Source: Kosakonia quasisacchari (lineage in GTDB: Bacteria > Pseudomonadota > Gammaproteobacteria > Enterobacterales > Enterobacteriaceae). Taken from it: a stretch of 64,000 nucleotides of DNA. Both the position numbers and the translations under genes were made by a program. The DNA lies in contig NZ_SJOP01000011.1 of assembly GCF_004331415.1 (NCBI RefSeq), positions 1 through 64,000 on the forward strand. Reading direction: 5' to 3'. Of this stretch, positions 9,257 to 17,561 are shown one piece after another (within the stretch, counting starts at the first letter, position 1; every line of letters begins with the position of its first letter). The notes under the pieces are model-generated. The model saw only the letters and a program-made list of their open reading frames with translations. It did not search any database and had not been told where the DNA came from.

Positions 9257-9427
9257 TCACCCCGCAGCAGCTTGTGAGATCAGTGCGCTGACGAGCTGTT
9301 CGCCCATCAACATGCCAAGCAACCCAACCAGCGCAATCGCCGGTGGCGCAGGCGATCGCACCTTTAGCAACGCGTACATCACGCCAATCAACACGCCTGC
9401 GGCGAAAGAGATAAGTCCGATACTCAT
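9257..9427 (-). CDS. XapX domain small membrane protein (paralogue)
   Basis: This 56-residue protein starts MSIGLISFAAGVLIGVMYAL and has the signature VRSPAPPAIALVGLLGMLMGEQ, so it is a two-helix membrane protein and a clear paralogue of the next gene without the polar tail. The ATG at 9427 has GCAGGAG upstream; a longer in-frame start would add about 46 residues that lack homology and overlap the region after the hydrolase stop. Tandem XapX genes placed after an isochorismatase-like hydrolase suggest membrane proteins linked to the same, unknown, pathway. Confidence 0.82.
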   Translation of the reverse strand: MSIGLISFAAGVLIGVMYALLKVRSPAPPAIALVGLLGMLMGEQLVSALISQAAAG

Positions 9428-9485
9428 GGCATTCTCCTGCCGTGGAAGAGACGAGCTGACCGGCGTTAACCGGCCAGCAAAAGGC

Positions 9486-10172
9486 TTATTTCGCCGGAAC
9501 CGGTGCCAGTGTGCGATGGCCCGCTTTCGCGCGTGAAGGTGCTTTGTGCACCATGGTGTAGGCATAATCGACGCCCATGCCGTATGCGCCGGAATGCTCT
9601 CTCACAATATTCATTACCGCGTCGTACGTTTCGCGGTGCGCCCAGTCACGCTGCCATTCCAGCATCACCTGCTGCCAGGTAACCGGAATCACACCCGCCT
9701 GAATCATGCGCTGCATGGCGTAATCATGCGCCTCTTTCGACGTGCCGCCGGACGCATCCGCCACCATATAGATTTCGTAGTCGCCTTCCAGCATGGCGCA
9801 CAGTGCGAAGGTGTTGTTACACACTTCGGTCCACAAACCGGAAACAACGACTTTACGCTTGCCGTTCGCTGCCAGCGCATCACGCACTTTCTGGTCGTCC
9901 CAGGAGTTCATTGAAGTACGTTCCAGAATATCTTTCTCCGGGAACACATCCAGCAGCTCAGGATAGGTGTTGCCGGAGAAACTTTCGGTCTCTACGGTGG
10001 TGAAGATCGTCGGAATATTGAACACCTTGGCGGCTTTTGCCAGCGCGACGGTGTTGTTTTTCAGCACCTGGCGGTCAATAGACTGCACGCCAAACGCCAT
10101 CTGCGGCTGGTGATCGATAAAGATTAACTGACAGTTCGCCGGGGTCAGAACTTCAAGCTTCGCGGTAGTCAT
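9486..10172 (-). CDS. Isochorismatase-family (YcaC-like) cysteine hydrolase
   Basis: This 228-residue cytoplasmic hydrolase of the isochorismatase superfamily carries the catalytic Asp in IFIDHQPQMAFG, the conserved Lys in the NGKRKVVVSG segment, and the nucleophilic Cys in GLWTEVCNNTFA with the expected preceding cis-peptide region. It resembles YcaC of E. coli with a C-terminal extension. The start at 10172 (MTTAKLEVLTPAN) has AAGGATG upstream; a longer reading from 10238 would run into the divergent regulatory region. It is divergent from the amidohydrolase cluster and shares a palindrome-rich promoter region with it. The substrate is unknown. Confidence 0.88.
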   Translation of the reverse strand: MTTAKLEVLTPANCQLIFIDHQPQMAFGVQSIDRQVLKNNTVALAKAAKVFNIPTIFTTVETESFSGNTYPELLDVFPEKDILERTSMNSWDDQKVRDALAANGKRKVVVSGLWTEVCNNTFALCAMLEGDYEIYMVADASGGTSKEAHDYAMQRMIQAGVIPVTWQQVMLEWQRDWAHRETYDAVMNIVREHSGAYGMGVDYAYTMVHKAPSRAKAGHRTLAPVPAK

Positions 10173-10290
10173 ATAAGCATCCTTAGAGGTTAAAGTGAGG
10201 AGTGTTACGTTACGTTCAGACAGCAACTCACGCGCCATCGCTATCGTGGGCTGTATGTTAGGTATCCCTCCCCGGCATAACTATTATCTG

Positions 10291-10332
10291 AAGGTATAAC
10301 TATCCTTTCGTATACCTATACGTTCGTATAAC
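10291..10332. promoter_or_regulatory. Palindromic operator cluster between divergent hydrolase genes
   Basis: The 238-bp divergent region holds a perfect inverted repeat CGTATA-CC-TATACG (10309-10322), a wider pair GGTATA...TATACC (10293-10316) and a directly repeated TTCGTATA (10307-10314 and 10323-10330). The repeats overlap within about 40 bp, as expected for a transcription factor controlling both the isochorismatase-like gene and the amidohydrolase operon. No regulator gene lies beside it, so the binding protein is unknown. Confidence 0.6.
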
Positions 10333-10410
10333 TGTTCATTCTTTCCCAACGCTTAGCATAATCCGCCCAGACGCTTATCCGGCCCATGAGGCCGCCAGAC
10401 TGGAGGAAGT

Positions 10411-12285
10411 ATGGATTCGTTCGTACATGCAGAACTGATATTGCTTAATGGTCAGTTTCATACGGTTGATCGGGAAAACCCGTTCGCCGAAGCGGTGGCT
10501 GTCCGCGACGGAAAATTTGTCCAGGTGGGGACCGAGGCCGAGGTGATGGCTTACCGTGGTGAACGCACAAAAGTGGTGGATCTGAAAGGTCATACGGCGA
10601 TCCCGGGGCTGAATGACTCGCACCTGCACCTGATCCGCGGCGGGCTTAATTACAACCTGGAGCTGCGTTGGGAAGGTGTACCGTCGCTGGCGGATGCCCT
10701 GCGCATGCTAAAAGAACAAGCGCTGCGCACGCCGTCTCCGCAGTGGGTACGCGTGGTGGGCGGCTGGACAGAGTTCCAGTTCGCTGAGCGGCGTATGCCA
10801 ACGCTGGATGAAATTAACGAAGCTGCGCCGGACACGCCGGTGTTTATTCTGCATCTGTACGACCGCGCCCTGCTCAACCGCGCGGCGCTCAAAGTGGTGG
10901 GTTACACCAAAGACACGCCTAACCCGCCGGGCGGCGAAATTCAGCGCGACAGCAACGGCAACCCGACCGGGATGCTGATTGCGCGGCCAAACGCGATGAT
11001 CCTCTACGCGACGCTGGCGAAAGGGCCAAAATTGCCGCTGGAACAGCAGGTCAACTCCACGCGCCAGTTTATGCGTGAGTTGAATCGTCTGGGTCTGACC
11101 AGCGCCATTGATGCGGGCGGCGGTTTCCAGAATTACCCGGAAGATTACGAAGTGATCGCCGAATTACACAGCAAACAGCAGATGACGATTCGTATCGCCT
11201 ATAACCTGTTTACCCAGCGTCCGGGACATGAACTGGAAGATTTCGAAAAATGGACCGACATGTTAACACCGGGCCAGGGCAGTGACTTTTTCCGCCACAA
11301 TGGTGCGGGTGAAATGCTGGTCTTTTCCGCCGCCGACTTCGAAGATTTCCTCGAACCGCGCCCGGATCTGGCGTCCGGTATGGAAGATGAACTGGAGCGC
11401 GTAGTGCGCCACCTGGTTGAGCATCGCTGGCCGTTCCGCCTGCACGCTACCTATAACGAATCGATCAGCCGCATGCTGGATGTGTTCGAAAAAGTGAACT
11501 GCGACATTCCGTTTAACGGTCTGCACTGGTTCTTTGACCATGCGGAAACCATCACCGAAGCCAATATCGAGCGCGTAAAAGCGCTTGGCGGCGGGATTGC
11601 GGTTCAGCACCGCATGGCCTTCCAGGGCGAATATTTCGCCGAGCGCTACGGCCAGCAAGCGACCAAACAGACGCCACCGGTGGCGAAAATGCTGGAAGCC
11701 GGTTTGCCGGTTGGTCTGGGCACCGACGCCACGCGCGTTGCCAGCTACAACCCGTGGACGGCGCTCTACTGGCTGGTTTCCGGGCGAACGGTTGGCGGCA
11801 TGCAAATGTATGATCACAGCGCGCGTCTCGATCGCGACACCGCCCTGCTGCTGTGGACGCAAGGCAGCGCCTAGTTCTCCAGCGAACAAGGGAAAAAAGG
11901 CCAGATTAAAGTCGGTCAACTGGCCGATCTCGCCATCCTCAGCAAGGATTACTTCCGGGTGCCGGAAGAAGAGATCAAAGGCATTGAGTCCGTACTGACA
12001 GTGGTGGGCGGTGAGATTGTTTATGCCGCGGGCGCGTTTGGCCCGCTGGCGCCACCGGCGATCCCGGTATTGCCAGATTGGTCGCCGGTAGTAAATGTGC
12101 CAGGTCATTACCGCAGCGCGCCGCCGCAGGCCGCTCGCGTCGGCCAGGCGTCGGGTGTACACCACTGCTCCGGTCCATGCGGTGTACATATTCATCAGCA
12201 CGATGTTGCACGCGGTTCCGCTATGCCGGTTTCCGATGAGAACGCCTTCTGGGGCGCGCTCGGTTGCAGCTGCTTTGCGTTCTGA
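10411..12285 (+). pseudogene. YtcJ-like amidohydrolase interrupted by an in-frame amber codon
   Basis: The reading frame from ATG 10411 encodes an amidohydrolase of about 624 codons, but codon 488 (11872-11874) is TAG. The same frame then stays open to TGA at 12285 and continues the family sequence (FSSEQGKKGQIKVGQLADLA, later PEEEIKGIESVLTVVGGE). In relatives as I remember them the position is Trp (GSAWFS), so a single TGG to TAG change explains it. Metal-site motifs are visible: SHLHL near residue 72 and GLGTDATR before the stop. The truncated product lacks the end of the barrel and the closing beta domain. It heads an apparent operon with doxX and an MFS gene 4 bp downstream. Nonsense mutation, sequencing error or suppression are all possible. 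Confidence 0.85.
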
Positions 12286-12289
12286 CATC

Positions 12290-12706
12290 ATGAAAACATC
12301 CCCTTTCTCAGCTATTTCGCCCCGCGTTGATGCGGGGCTGTTCTTCCTGCGCCTGACCGGCAGCCTGCTGTTGTTGTATGTGCATGGTCTGCCGAAGGTA
12401 CTGCATTTCAGTAACGAACTGGCGCATATCGAAGATCCGTTTGGTTTTGGCCCGTGGATGAGTCTGCTACCGGCGATTTTCGCCGAAGTGGTTTGCCCGC
12501 TGCTGATCATTGCCGGTGTCGCCACACGGCTGGCCTGTATCCCGATTATCGTGGTGCTGCTGGTCGCGATGCTGGTGGTACATGCAGACTGGTCGCTCGC
12601 CGAGGGGCAATTTGGCTGGTTGTTGCTGATTATCTTCACCACCTTGCTGTTAACCGGGCCGGGAAATTGGCGGCTGCGCGTGGCGGCGAAAGGAGCGCTG
12701 GCATGA
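12290..12706 (+). CDS. DoxX family membrane protein
   Basis: This 138-residue protein has four predicted membrane helices (for example FFLRLTGSLLLLYVHGLPK and SLLPAIFAEVVCPLLIIAGV). It shows DoxX-family features: GLPKVLHF after helix 1, the E-V-V-C-P-L helix and the ATRLACIP turn. DoxX proteins are small quinol-oxidase-associated or redox-related inner-membrane proteins. The ATG at 12290 lies 4 bases after the amidohydrolase stop; longer readings would overlap that gene. Its stop overlaps the MFS start by 4 nt (ATGA), indicating translational coupling. Confidence 0.85.
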   Translation: MKTSPFSAISPRVDAGLFFLRLTGSLLLLYVHGLPKVLHFSNELAHIEDPFGFGPWMSLLPAIFAEVVCPLLIIAGVATRLACIPIIVVLLVAMLVVHADWSLAEGQFGWLLLIIFTTLLLTGPGNWRLRVAAKGALA

Positions 12707-14337
12707 CGCAACAAAACGAACTGCACGCAGCGGTGACAGTGTCACCTGATATCGATGCTGCTCCAGCCGCTTCTGCCTGGCAGCCGCTGCGCCAGCGCGT
12801 TTTCCGCATGTTATGGATAGCGACAGTGGTATCGAATGTTGGCTCATGGATGAGCGACATCGGCGTGAACTGGACGATGCTCTCACTGAGCGCCGATCCG
12901 CTGGCGGTCGCGCTGGTGCAGGCGGCCAGCAGCCTGCCGATGTTCCTGTTCGTGTTGCCTGCTGGCGTGCTGGCGGACATCGTTGAGCGGCGCAAGATCC
13001 TGCTCTTTTCTCAAGCCTGGACGTTCTGCGCGGCAGCCGGTCTGGCATTGCTCTCGTTTACCGGCAATGTCACGCCGGAGGTGCTGCTGGCGGCGACATT
13101 TTTACTCAGTACCGGCGCGGCGCTTAGCTCACCGGCTTTTCAGGCGGTGGTGCCGGATCTGGTTGAAAAACGGGAACTGAGCCCGGCAATTGCCCTTAAT
13201 TCACTGGGCATCAATATCAGCCGCGCGATTGGCCCGGCGCTGGGCGGGCTGCTGCTCTCTTTCGCCGGACCGTGGATGGTCTTTTTCCTGAACGCCCTGT
13301 CGGTGCTGGGCGTGGCGTTTGTGCTCTATCGCTGGCAGCCGCAGGTGACCATTCAGCGTTTGCCGCCGGAACACTTCTTTACCGCGATCCGCGGTGGGTT
13401 GCGCTATGTTCACGCTGCACCGGTGCTGCGCAATGTGCTGGCGCGTACCGTGGCGTTTTTCCTGTTTGGCAGCGCCGGATGGGCCATGTTGCCGCTGGTG
13501 GCGCGCCGCGAGCTGGGTCTGGGACCTGGCGGTTATGGCCTCATGTTGGCCTGTATCGGTTTTGGCGCGATTTGCGGCGCGGTGTTGCTGCCAAAATTGC
13601 GTAAGCGGCTGAATGCCGACCAGATGATGGTAGCTGCCAGTTTGCTGTTTGCTTTGACCATGGTGGCGCTGGCGTTTATTCGCCATGTCTGGCTGCTCAA
13701 CGCGTTTGAATTTTTTACCGGCTTCGCGTGGATTGCCGTGCTTTCAACGCTTAACGTCGGCGCGCAGCGCAGTGCTGCTCGCTGGGTAAAAGCGCGCGCG
13801 CTGGCGGTCTACTTGACGGTGTTCTTCGGTTCAATGACGGTTGGCAGCGCTATCTGGGGGAAACTGGCGTCGGAATTTGGCGTGACGTTGGCGCTTTGTG
13901 TCGCAACAGTGGGCATGGTGCTGGGAACTGCTACAGTTTTACGTTGGCGCCTGGAAAAAGACGCCGCGCTGGATCTCGATATGATTGACCCGGCGGGCGT
14001 CGCTGCCGAAACCGAGATTCCCCATGAGCGCGGGCCGGTGATGGTCAGTTGCGAATATCGGGTCTCACCGCAAGATGCGCATGATTTTGTCTGCGCGATG
14101 CAGGAGATGCGCCGCGTACGGCGACGTACAGGTGCGATGGGCTGGGCGGTGTATGAGGATGCCCACCATCCGGGGATGTTTGTGGAAACCTGGGTGATGG
14201 GTTCGTGGATCGAACATTTGCGCCAGCATGAGCGCCACACGGTGAATGACAAGCTGATTAAAGAGCGTGTGCTGGCCTTTCATCAAGGTGATGAGCCGCC
14301 GGTTGTCCGGCATCTTATCGCACCCGCGCAGCGATAA
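12703..14337 (+). CDS. MFS exporter (EntS/DHA3-like) with C-terminal ABM-type domain
   Basis: This 544-residue protein begins MTQQNELHAA. Residues about 20-430 make a 12-helix major facilitator with the motif A-like loop LPAGVLADIVERRK and the SSPAFQAVVPDLVEK region typical of the EntS/DHA3 group. Residues about 440-544 form a soluble domain (VMVSCEYRVSPQDAHDFVCA, later VYEDAHHPGMFVETWVMGSW) resembling dimeric alpha-beta barrel (antibiotic-biosynthesis-monooxygenase) proteins. The start overlaps doxX by 4 nt. The transported compound is unknown; context suggests export of a product or toxic substrate of the neighbouring hydrolases. Confidence 0.85.
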   Translation: MTQQNELHAAVTVSPDIDAAPAASAWQPLRQRVFRMLWIATVVSNVGSWMSDIGVNWTMLSLSADPLAVALVQAASSLPMFLFVLPAGVLADIVERRKILLFSQAWTFCAAAGLALLSFTGNVTPEVLLAATFLLSTGAALSSPAFQAVVPDLVEKRELSPAIALNSLGINISRAIGPALGGLLLSFAGPWMVFFLNALSVLGVAFVLYRWQPQVTIQRLPPEHFFTAIRGGLRYVHAAPVLRNVLARTVAFFLFGSAGWAMLPLVARRELGLGPGGYGLMLACIGFGAICGAVLLPKLRKRLNADQMMVAASLLFALTMVALAFIRHVWLLNAFEFFTGFAWIAVLSTLNVGAQRSAARWVKARALAVYLTVFFGSMTVGSAIWGKLASEFGVTLALCVATVGMVLGTATVLRWRLEKDAALDLDMIDPAGVAAETEIPHERGPVMVSCEYRVSPQDAHDFVCAMQEMRRVRRRTGAMGWAVYEDAHHPGMFVETWVMGSWIEHLRQHERHTVNDKLIKERVLAFHQGDEPPVVRHLIAPAQR

Positions 14338-14381
14338 GCGTTATGCAGTAAAAAACCACAACACAACAACGAGGTAAACAC

Positions 14382-15203
14382 ATGAGCACAATCAAAACGC
14401 AGGATGGTACTCAGATCTATTACAAAGACTGGGGTGCGGGTAAGCCGGTTCTCTTCAGTCATGGCTGGCCGTTAGATGGCGATATGTGGGACAGCCAACT
14501 GAATTTCCTTGCTGAGCGCGGCTACCGTGTGATTGCGTTCGACCGTCGCGGTTTTGGTCGCTCCGATCAACCGTGGAATGGCTACAACTACGACACTTTT
14601 GCTTCTGATATTAACGATCTCATCACCGCGCTGGATCTACACGATGTGACGCTGGTCGGCTTCTCAATGGGTGGCGGCGATGTCACCCGTTATATCGGTC
14701 GCAACGGCAGCGCGCGCGTCGCCGGTCTGGTGCTGCTCGGCGCGGTAACACCGATTTTTGGCAAAACCGACGATCATCCGCAGGGTGTTGATAAAAGTGT
14801 GTTCGACGGAATTAAAGCCGGTCTGCTGAAGGATCGCGCGCAGTTTATCAGCGATTTCGCCACGCCGTTTTATGGCCTGAACGCCGGACAGAAAGTCTCT
14901 GACGGTGTGCTGACGCAGACGCTGAATATTGCCCTGCTGGCCTCACTGAAAGGTACTCTCGACTGCGTAACCGCATTTGCGGAAACGGACTTCCGCCCGG
15001 ATGTGGCGAAAGTGGATGTACCGACGCTGGTGATCCACGGCAGTAATGACCAGATCGTGCCGTTTGAAGCGACCGGTAAATTATCGGCTGAACTGATTAA
15101 AGGCGCGGAACTGAAAGTCTATGAGAATGGCCCGCACGGCTTTGCGGTCACGCATCAGGATCAGTTGAACGACGATCTGCTCGCGTTTCTGAACAAACTC
15201 TAA
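14382..15203 (+). CDS. Alpha/beta hydrolase, non-haem chloroperoxidase-like
   Basis: This 273-residue alpha/beta-hydrolase has nucleophile elbow GFSMGG with S95, acid D223 (HGSNDQIVPFE) and H252 (GPHGFAVTH), which form the full triad. The oxyanion segment SHGWPLDGDMW and the GRSDQPWNGYNYDTFA loop are those of the cofactor-free haloperoxidase/esterase group. It may act as an esterase, lactonase or perhydrolase; true halogenation is generally artefactual in this group. It follows the MFS gene by 44 bases, is preceded by an AACGAGG ribosome site, and ends the operon before a strong terminator. Confidence 0.9.
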   Translation: MSTIKTQDGTQIYYKDWGAGKPVLFSHGWPLDGDMWDSQLNFLAERGYRVIAFDRRGFGRSDQPWNGYNYDTFASDINDLITALDLHDVTLVGFSMGGGDVTRYIGRNGSARVAGLVLLGAVTPIFGKTDDHPQGVDKSVFDGIKAGLLKDRAQFISDFATPFYGLNAGQKVSDGVLTQTLNIALLASLKGTLDCVTAFAETDFRPDVAKVDVPTLVIHGSNDQIVPFEATGKLSAELIKGAELKVYENGPHGFAVTHQDQLNDDLLAFLNKL

Positions 15204-15223
15204 CGGTGTCTGATGTTGCATCA

Positions 15224-15254
15224 GCCCGGTACGCTATGCGCACCGGGCTTTTTT
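15224..15254 (+). terminator. Rho-independent terminator after chloroperoxidase gene
   Basis: A 7-bp perfect stem GCCCGGT/ACCGGGC with an 11-base loop is followed by six T residues. It sits 20 bases after the hydrolase stop and just before the convergent ThDP-enzyme stop. Confidence 0.9.
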
Positions 15255-15255
15255 A

Positions 15256-17034
15256 TCACTTCTTATGGAACAACTGGCTGGCGGTATCGCTCAGTACCTG
15301 AACCGCACCGCGATCCCCTTTCACCATTGACGCCATAAACGCTTTCGCCTGTTTGAACGTAATATGCGGCGGCAACGGCGCGACTTCCGGGTCGGTTTTC
15401 ACTTCCAATACCACCGGGCGATCGGCCTGCAAGGCTTGCTGCCATGCGCCAGACAAGGCCTCTGGCGTATCGACAAAAATGCCCTGTAACCCCAGCGATT
15501 TTGCAAACTCGGCATACTTCACATCGGGCAGTTGCTGCGTGGCTTCAAAGCGAGGGTCGCCCTCCATCACTCGCTGCTCCCAGGTGACCTGGTTTAAATC
15601 CTGATTATTGAACACGCAGATGATTAAGCGGGGATCCCGCCACTGCTGCCAGTATTTCTGAATAGTGATGAGTTCGGCCATATTGTTCATTTGCATGGCA
15701 CCATCGCCCACCAGCGCAACGACCGGTTTTTCCGGTGCGGCAAATTTTGCGGCAATCGCGTACGGCACCGCAGCGCCCATACAGGCCAGCCCGCCGGAAA
15801 GCGAGGCGCGCTGCCCCTGCTTAACGCGATAGTCGCGGGCGAACCAGTTCGCGCAGGAACCGGAATCAGAGGTGACAATCGCATTGTCTGGCAGCAGCGG
15901 CGACATCTCCCAGACCACGCGTTGTGGATTGACCGGTTTGGCCGGTGCCATCGCGCGCTGCTCCATCAGTTGCCACCAGTCGCGCACCTGGCGGGCAATC
16001 TCCTCCTGCCAGCTTCGGTCGCTTTTATGCGTCAGTAACGGGATTAACGCGCGCAACGTTTCTGCTGCATCACCGTGTAAATTGACTTCGCAGGGATAGC
16101 GCAAGCCAAGCATCGCCGGGTCAATATCAATCTGCACAGCGCGCGCCTTGCCTTCCGGCGGCAGAAATTCCGTCCACGGAAAACCGCTCCCGATCATCAA
16201 TAACGTGTCGCACTCTTGCATCAGTTTCCATGACGGTTCCGTGCCCAGCAGGCCAATGGAGCCGGTGACAAATGGCGCATCATCGGGCAGCACATCTTTG
16301 CCAAGCAAGGCTTTCGCCACCCCCGCGCCCAGTAAATTTGCCGTTTGTACCACTTCCACCGCCGCGTTGCGGGCACCTGCGCCAATCAATATCGCCACCT
16401 TTTTCCCGGCGTTGAGTACCTCCGCAGCGCGTTGCAGATCGGCATCGTGTGGGATCACGCGCGGTCGCTGGTAACCTGAACCTGAATGGGTAAATCCGTG
16501 GGTGTGCTGGGGCGGTTGCCAGGCTTCATCCTGCACATCTTTGGGGATGATCACCACGCCAACGCCGTTTTGCGCCATTGCCACACGAACGCCGCGATCG
16601 ACCAGATGCCGGACTTGTGCGGGCGATGCCGCTTCCTGCACGAAGTTTGCGACATCGGCGAAAACGCGATCCAGATTCATCTCCTGCTGATAGCTGGCAC
16701 CGCGCGCGGTGGTTTCCGCTTGCCCGGTAATCGCCAGCACCGGCGCGTGGTCCATTTTGGCGTCATACAAGCCGGTGAGCAGATGCGTGGCACCCGGGCC
16801 GCCTGTCGATAAACAGACCCCCAGTTCGCCGGTGAACTTCGCATGGCCGACCGCCATAAACGCGGCCATCTCTTCATGGCGAACCTGGATAAACTCAATC
16901 CCATCGCCCGCTTTGTTGGCTCGCTGGATGGCGCCCAGCACACCGTTGATACCATCGCCCGGATAACCGTAAATGCGCGTCACGCCCCATTCTTTCAGAC
17001 GCTGAACAAAGAAATCACTGGTTTTGATGCTCAC
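15256..17034 (-). CDS. Thiamine-diphosphate-dependent enzyme, pyruvate oxidase/acetolactate synthase-like
   Basis: This 592-residue ThDP enzyme has the PYR domain with catalytic Glu at 54-55 (QVRHEEMAAFM), a central transhydrogenase-like domain with GAGARNA, and the PP domain with the GDG...NN cofactor motif (VGDGAMQMNN to FNNQDLNQVTWEQ, about 443-480). It resembles PoxB-type pyruvate oxidases and the generic thiamine-pyrophosphate-requiring proteins of enterobacteria. The C-terminus lacks an obvious PoxB-like lipid-binding amphipathic peptide. The likely reaction is decarboxylation of a 2-oxo acid; the exact substrate is not established. It is a single gene, preceded on its strand by a GGAGAAAG ribosome site. 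Confidence 0.88.
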   Translation of the reverse strand: MSIKTSDFFVQRLKEWGVTRIYGYPGDGINGVLGAIQRANKAGDGIEFIQVRHEEMAAFMAVGHAKFTGELGVCLSTGGPGATHLLTGLYDAKMDHAPVLAITGQAETTARGASYQQEMNLDRVFADVANFVQEAASPAQVRHLVDRGVRVAMAQNGVGVVIIPKDVQDEAWQPPQHTHGFTHSGSGYQRPRVIPHDADLQRAAEVLNAGKKVAILIGAGARNAAVEVVQTANLLGAGVAKALLGKDVLPDDAPFVTGSIGLLGTEPSWKLMQECDTLLMIGSGFPWTEFLPPEGKARAVQIDIDPAMLGLRYPCEVNLHGDAAETLRALIPLLTHKSDRSWQEEIARQVRDWWQLMEQRAMAPAKPVNPQRVVWEMSPLLPDNAIVTSDSGSCANWFARDYRVKQGQRASLSGGLACMGAAVPYAIAAKFAAPEKPVVALVGDGAMQMNNMAELITIQKYWQQWRDPRLIICVFNNQDLNQVTWEQRVMEGDPRFEATQQLPDVKYAEFAKSLGLQGIFVDTPEALSGAWQQALQADRPVVLEVKTDPEVAPLPPHITFKQAKAFMASMVKGDRGAVQVLSDTASQLFHKK

Positions 17035-17138
17035 TGTACTTTCTCCTTACGAATGGGTAACAGACTTTAAGGGTAGACGACGCTCGCCGCTGACCGACCT
17101 GTTATCATTCTGATAAATACAACGAGGAGAAGAGAGAA

Positions 17139-17558
17139 ATGGCGCTGATAGTGACACACGAAGTGACCGCGCAGGATCAGGAAGAACTCTTTACCGGCTT
17201 GCGCCGCTACAATCAGCAATTTATTAATCTCAGCGAATGGGCGCATCTGGGGGTCTATTTTCGCGATGAGAAAGGTGTCATGCAGGGTGGTCTGATTGCC
17301 CGCCAGGAAGGCGGATGGCTGAATATCCACTATTTATGGGTTCACGAGGATCGGCGTGGCAGCGGGCTTGGCAAAGAACTGATGCAGCGCGCAGCACAGG
17401 AAGCGGTAACGCTGGGTTGCCACCATGCGCTGGTGGATACCTTCAGTTTTCAGGCGCTGCCTTTCTATCAAAAGCTCGGTTATGCACTGCAAATGTCGCT
17501 GCCGGATTATCCGCACACCGGTATGCAGCGCCACTATTTAACGAAATCCCTGCGCTGA
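17139..17558 (+). CDS. GNAT family N-acetyltransferase
   Basis: This 139-residue GNAT protein has acetyl-CoA motif [19 protein letters not shown] (R/Q-x-x-G-x-G/A form) and the C-terminal [12 protein letters not shown] beta-bulge motif. The ATG at 17139 is preceded by GAGGAGAAGAG. It is divergent from the ThDP enzyme and ends 3 bases before the convergent diguanylate cyclase stop. The acceptor is unknown; the family includes small-molecule and antibiotic acetyltransferases. Confidence 0.85.
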   Translation: MALIVTHEVTAQDQEELFTGLRRYNQQFINLSEWAHLGVYFRDEKGVMQGGLIARQEGGWLNIHYLWVHEDRRGSGLGKELMQRAAQEAVTLGCHHALVDTFSFQALPFYQKLGYALQMSLPDYPHTGMQRHYLTKSLR

Positions 17559-17561
17559 TAT

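Noticed and set aside
11263-12726. A long (487-codon) minus-strand open frame over the amidohydrolase and doxX region
   Set aside because: It lies opposite well-supported genes; the translation is low-complexity with no domain and looks like a GC-driven antisense frame.
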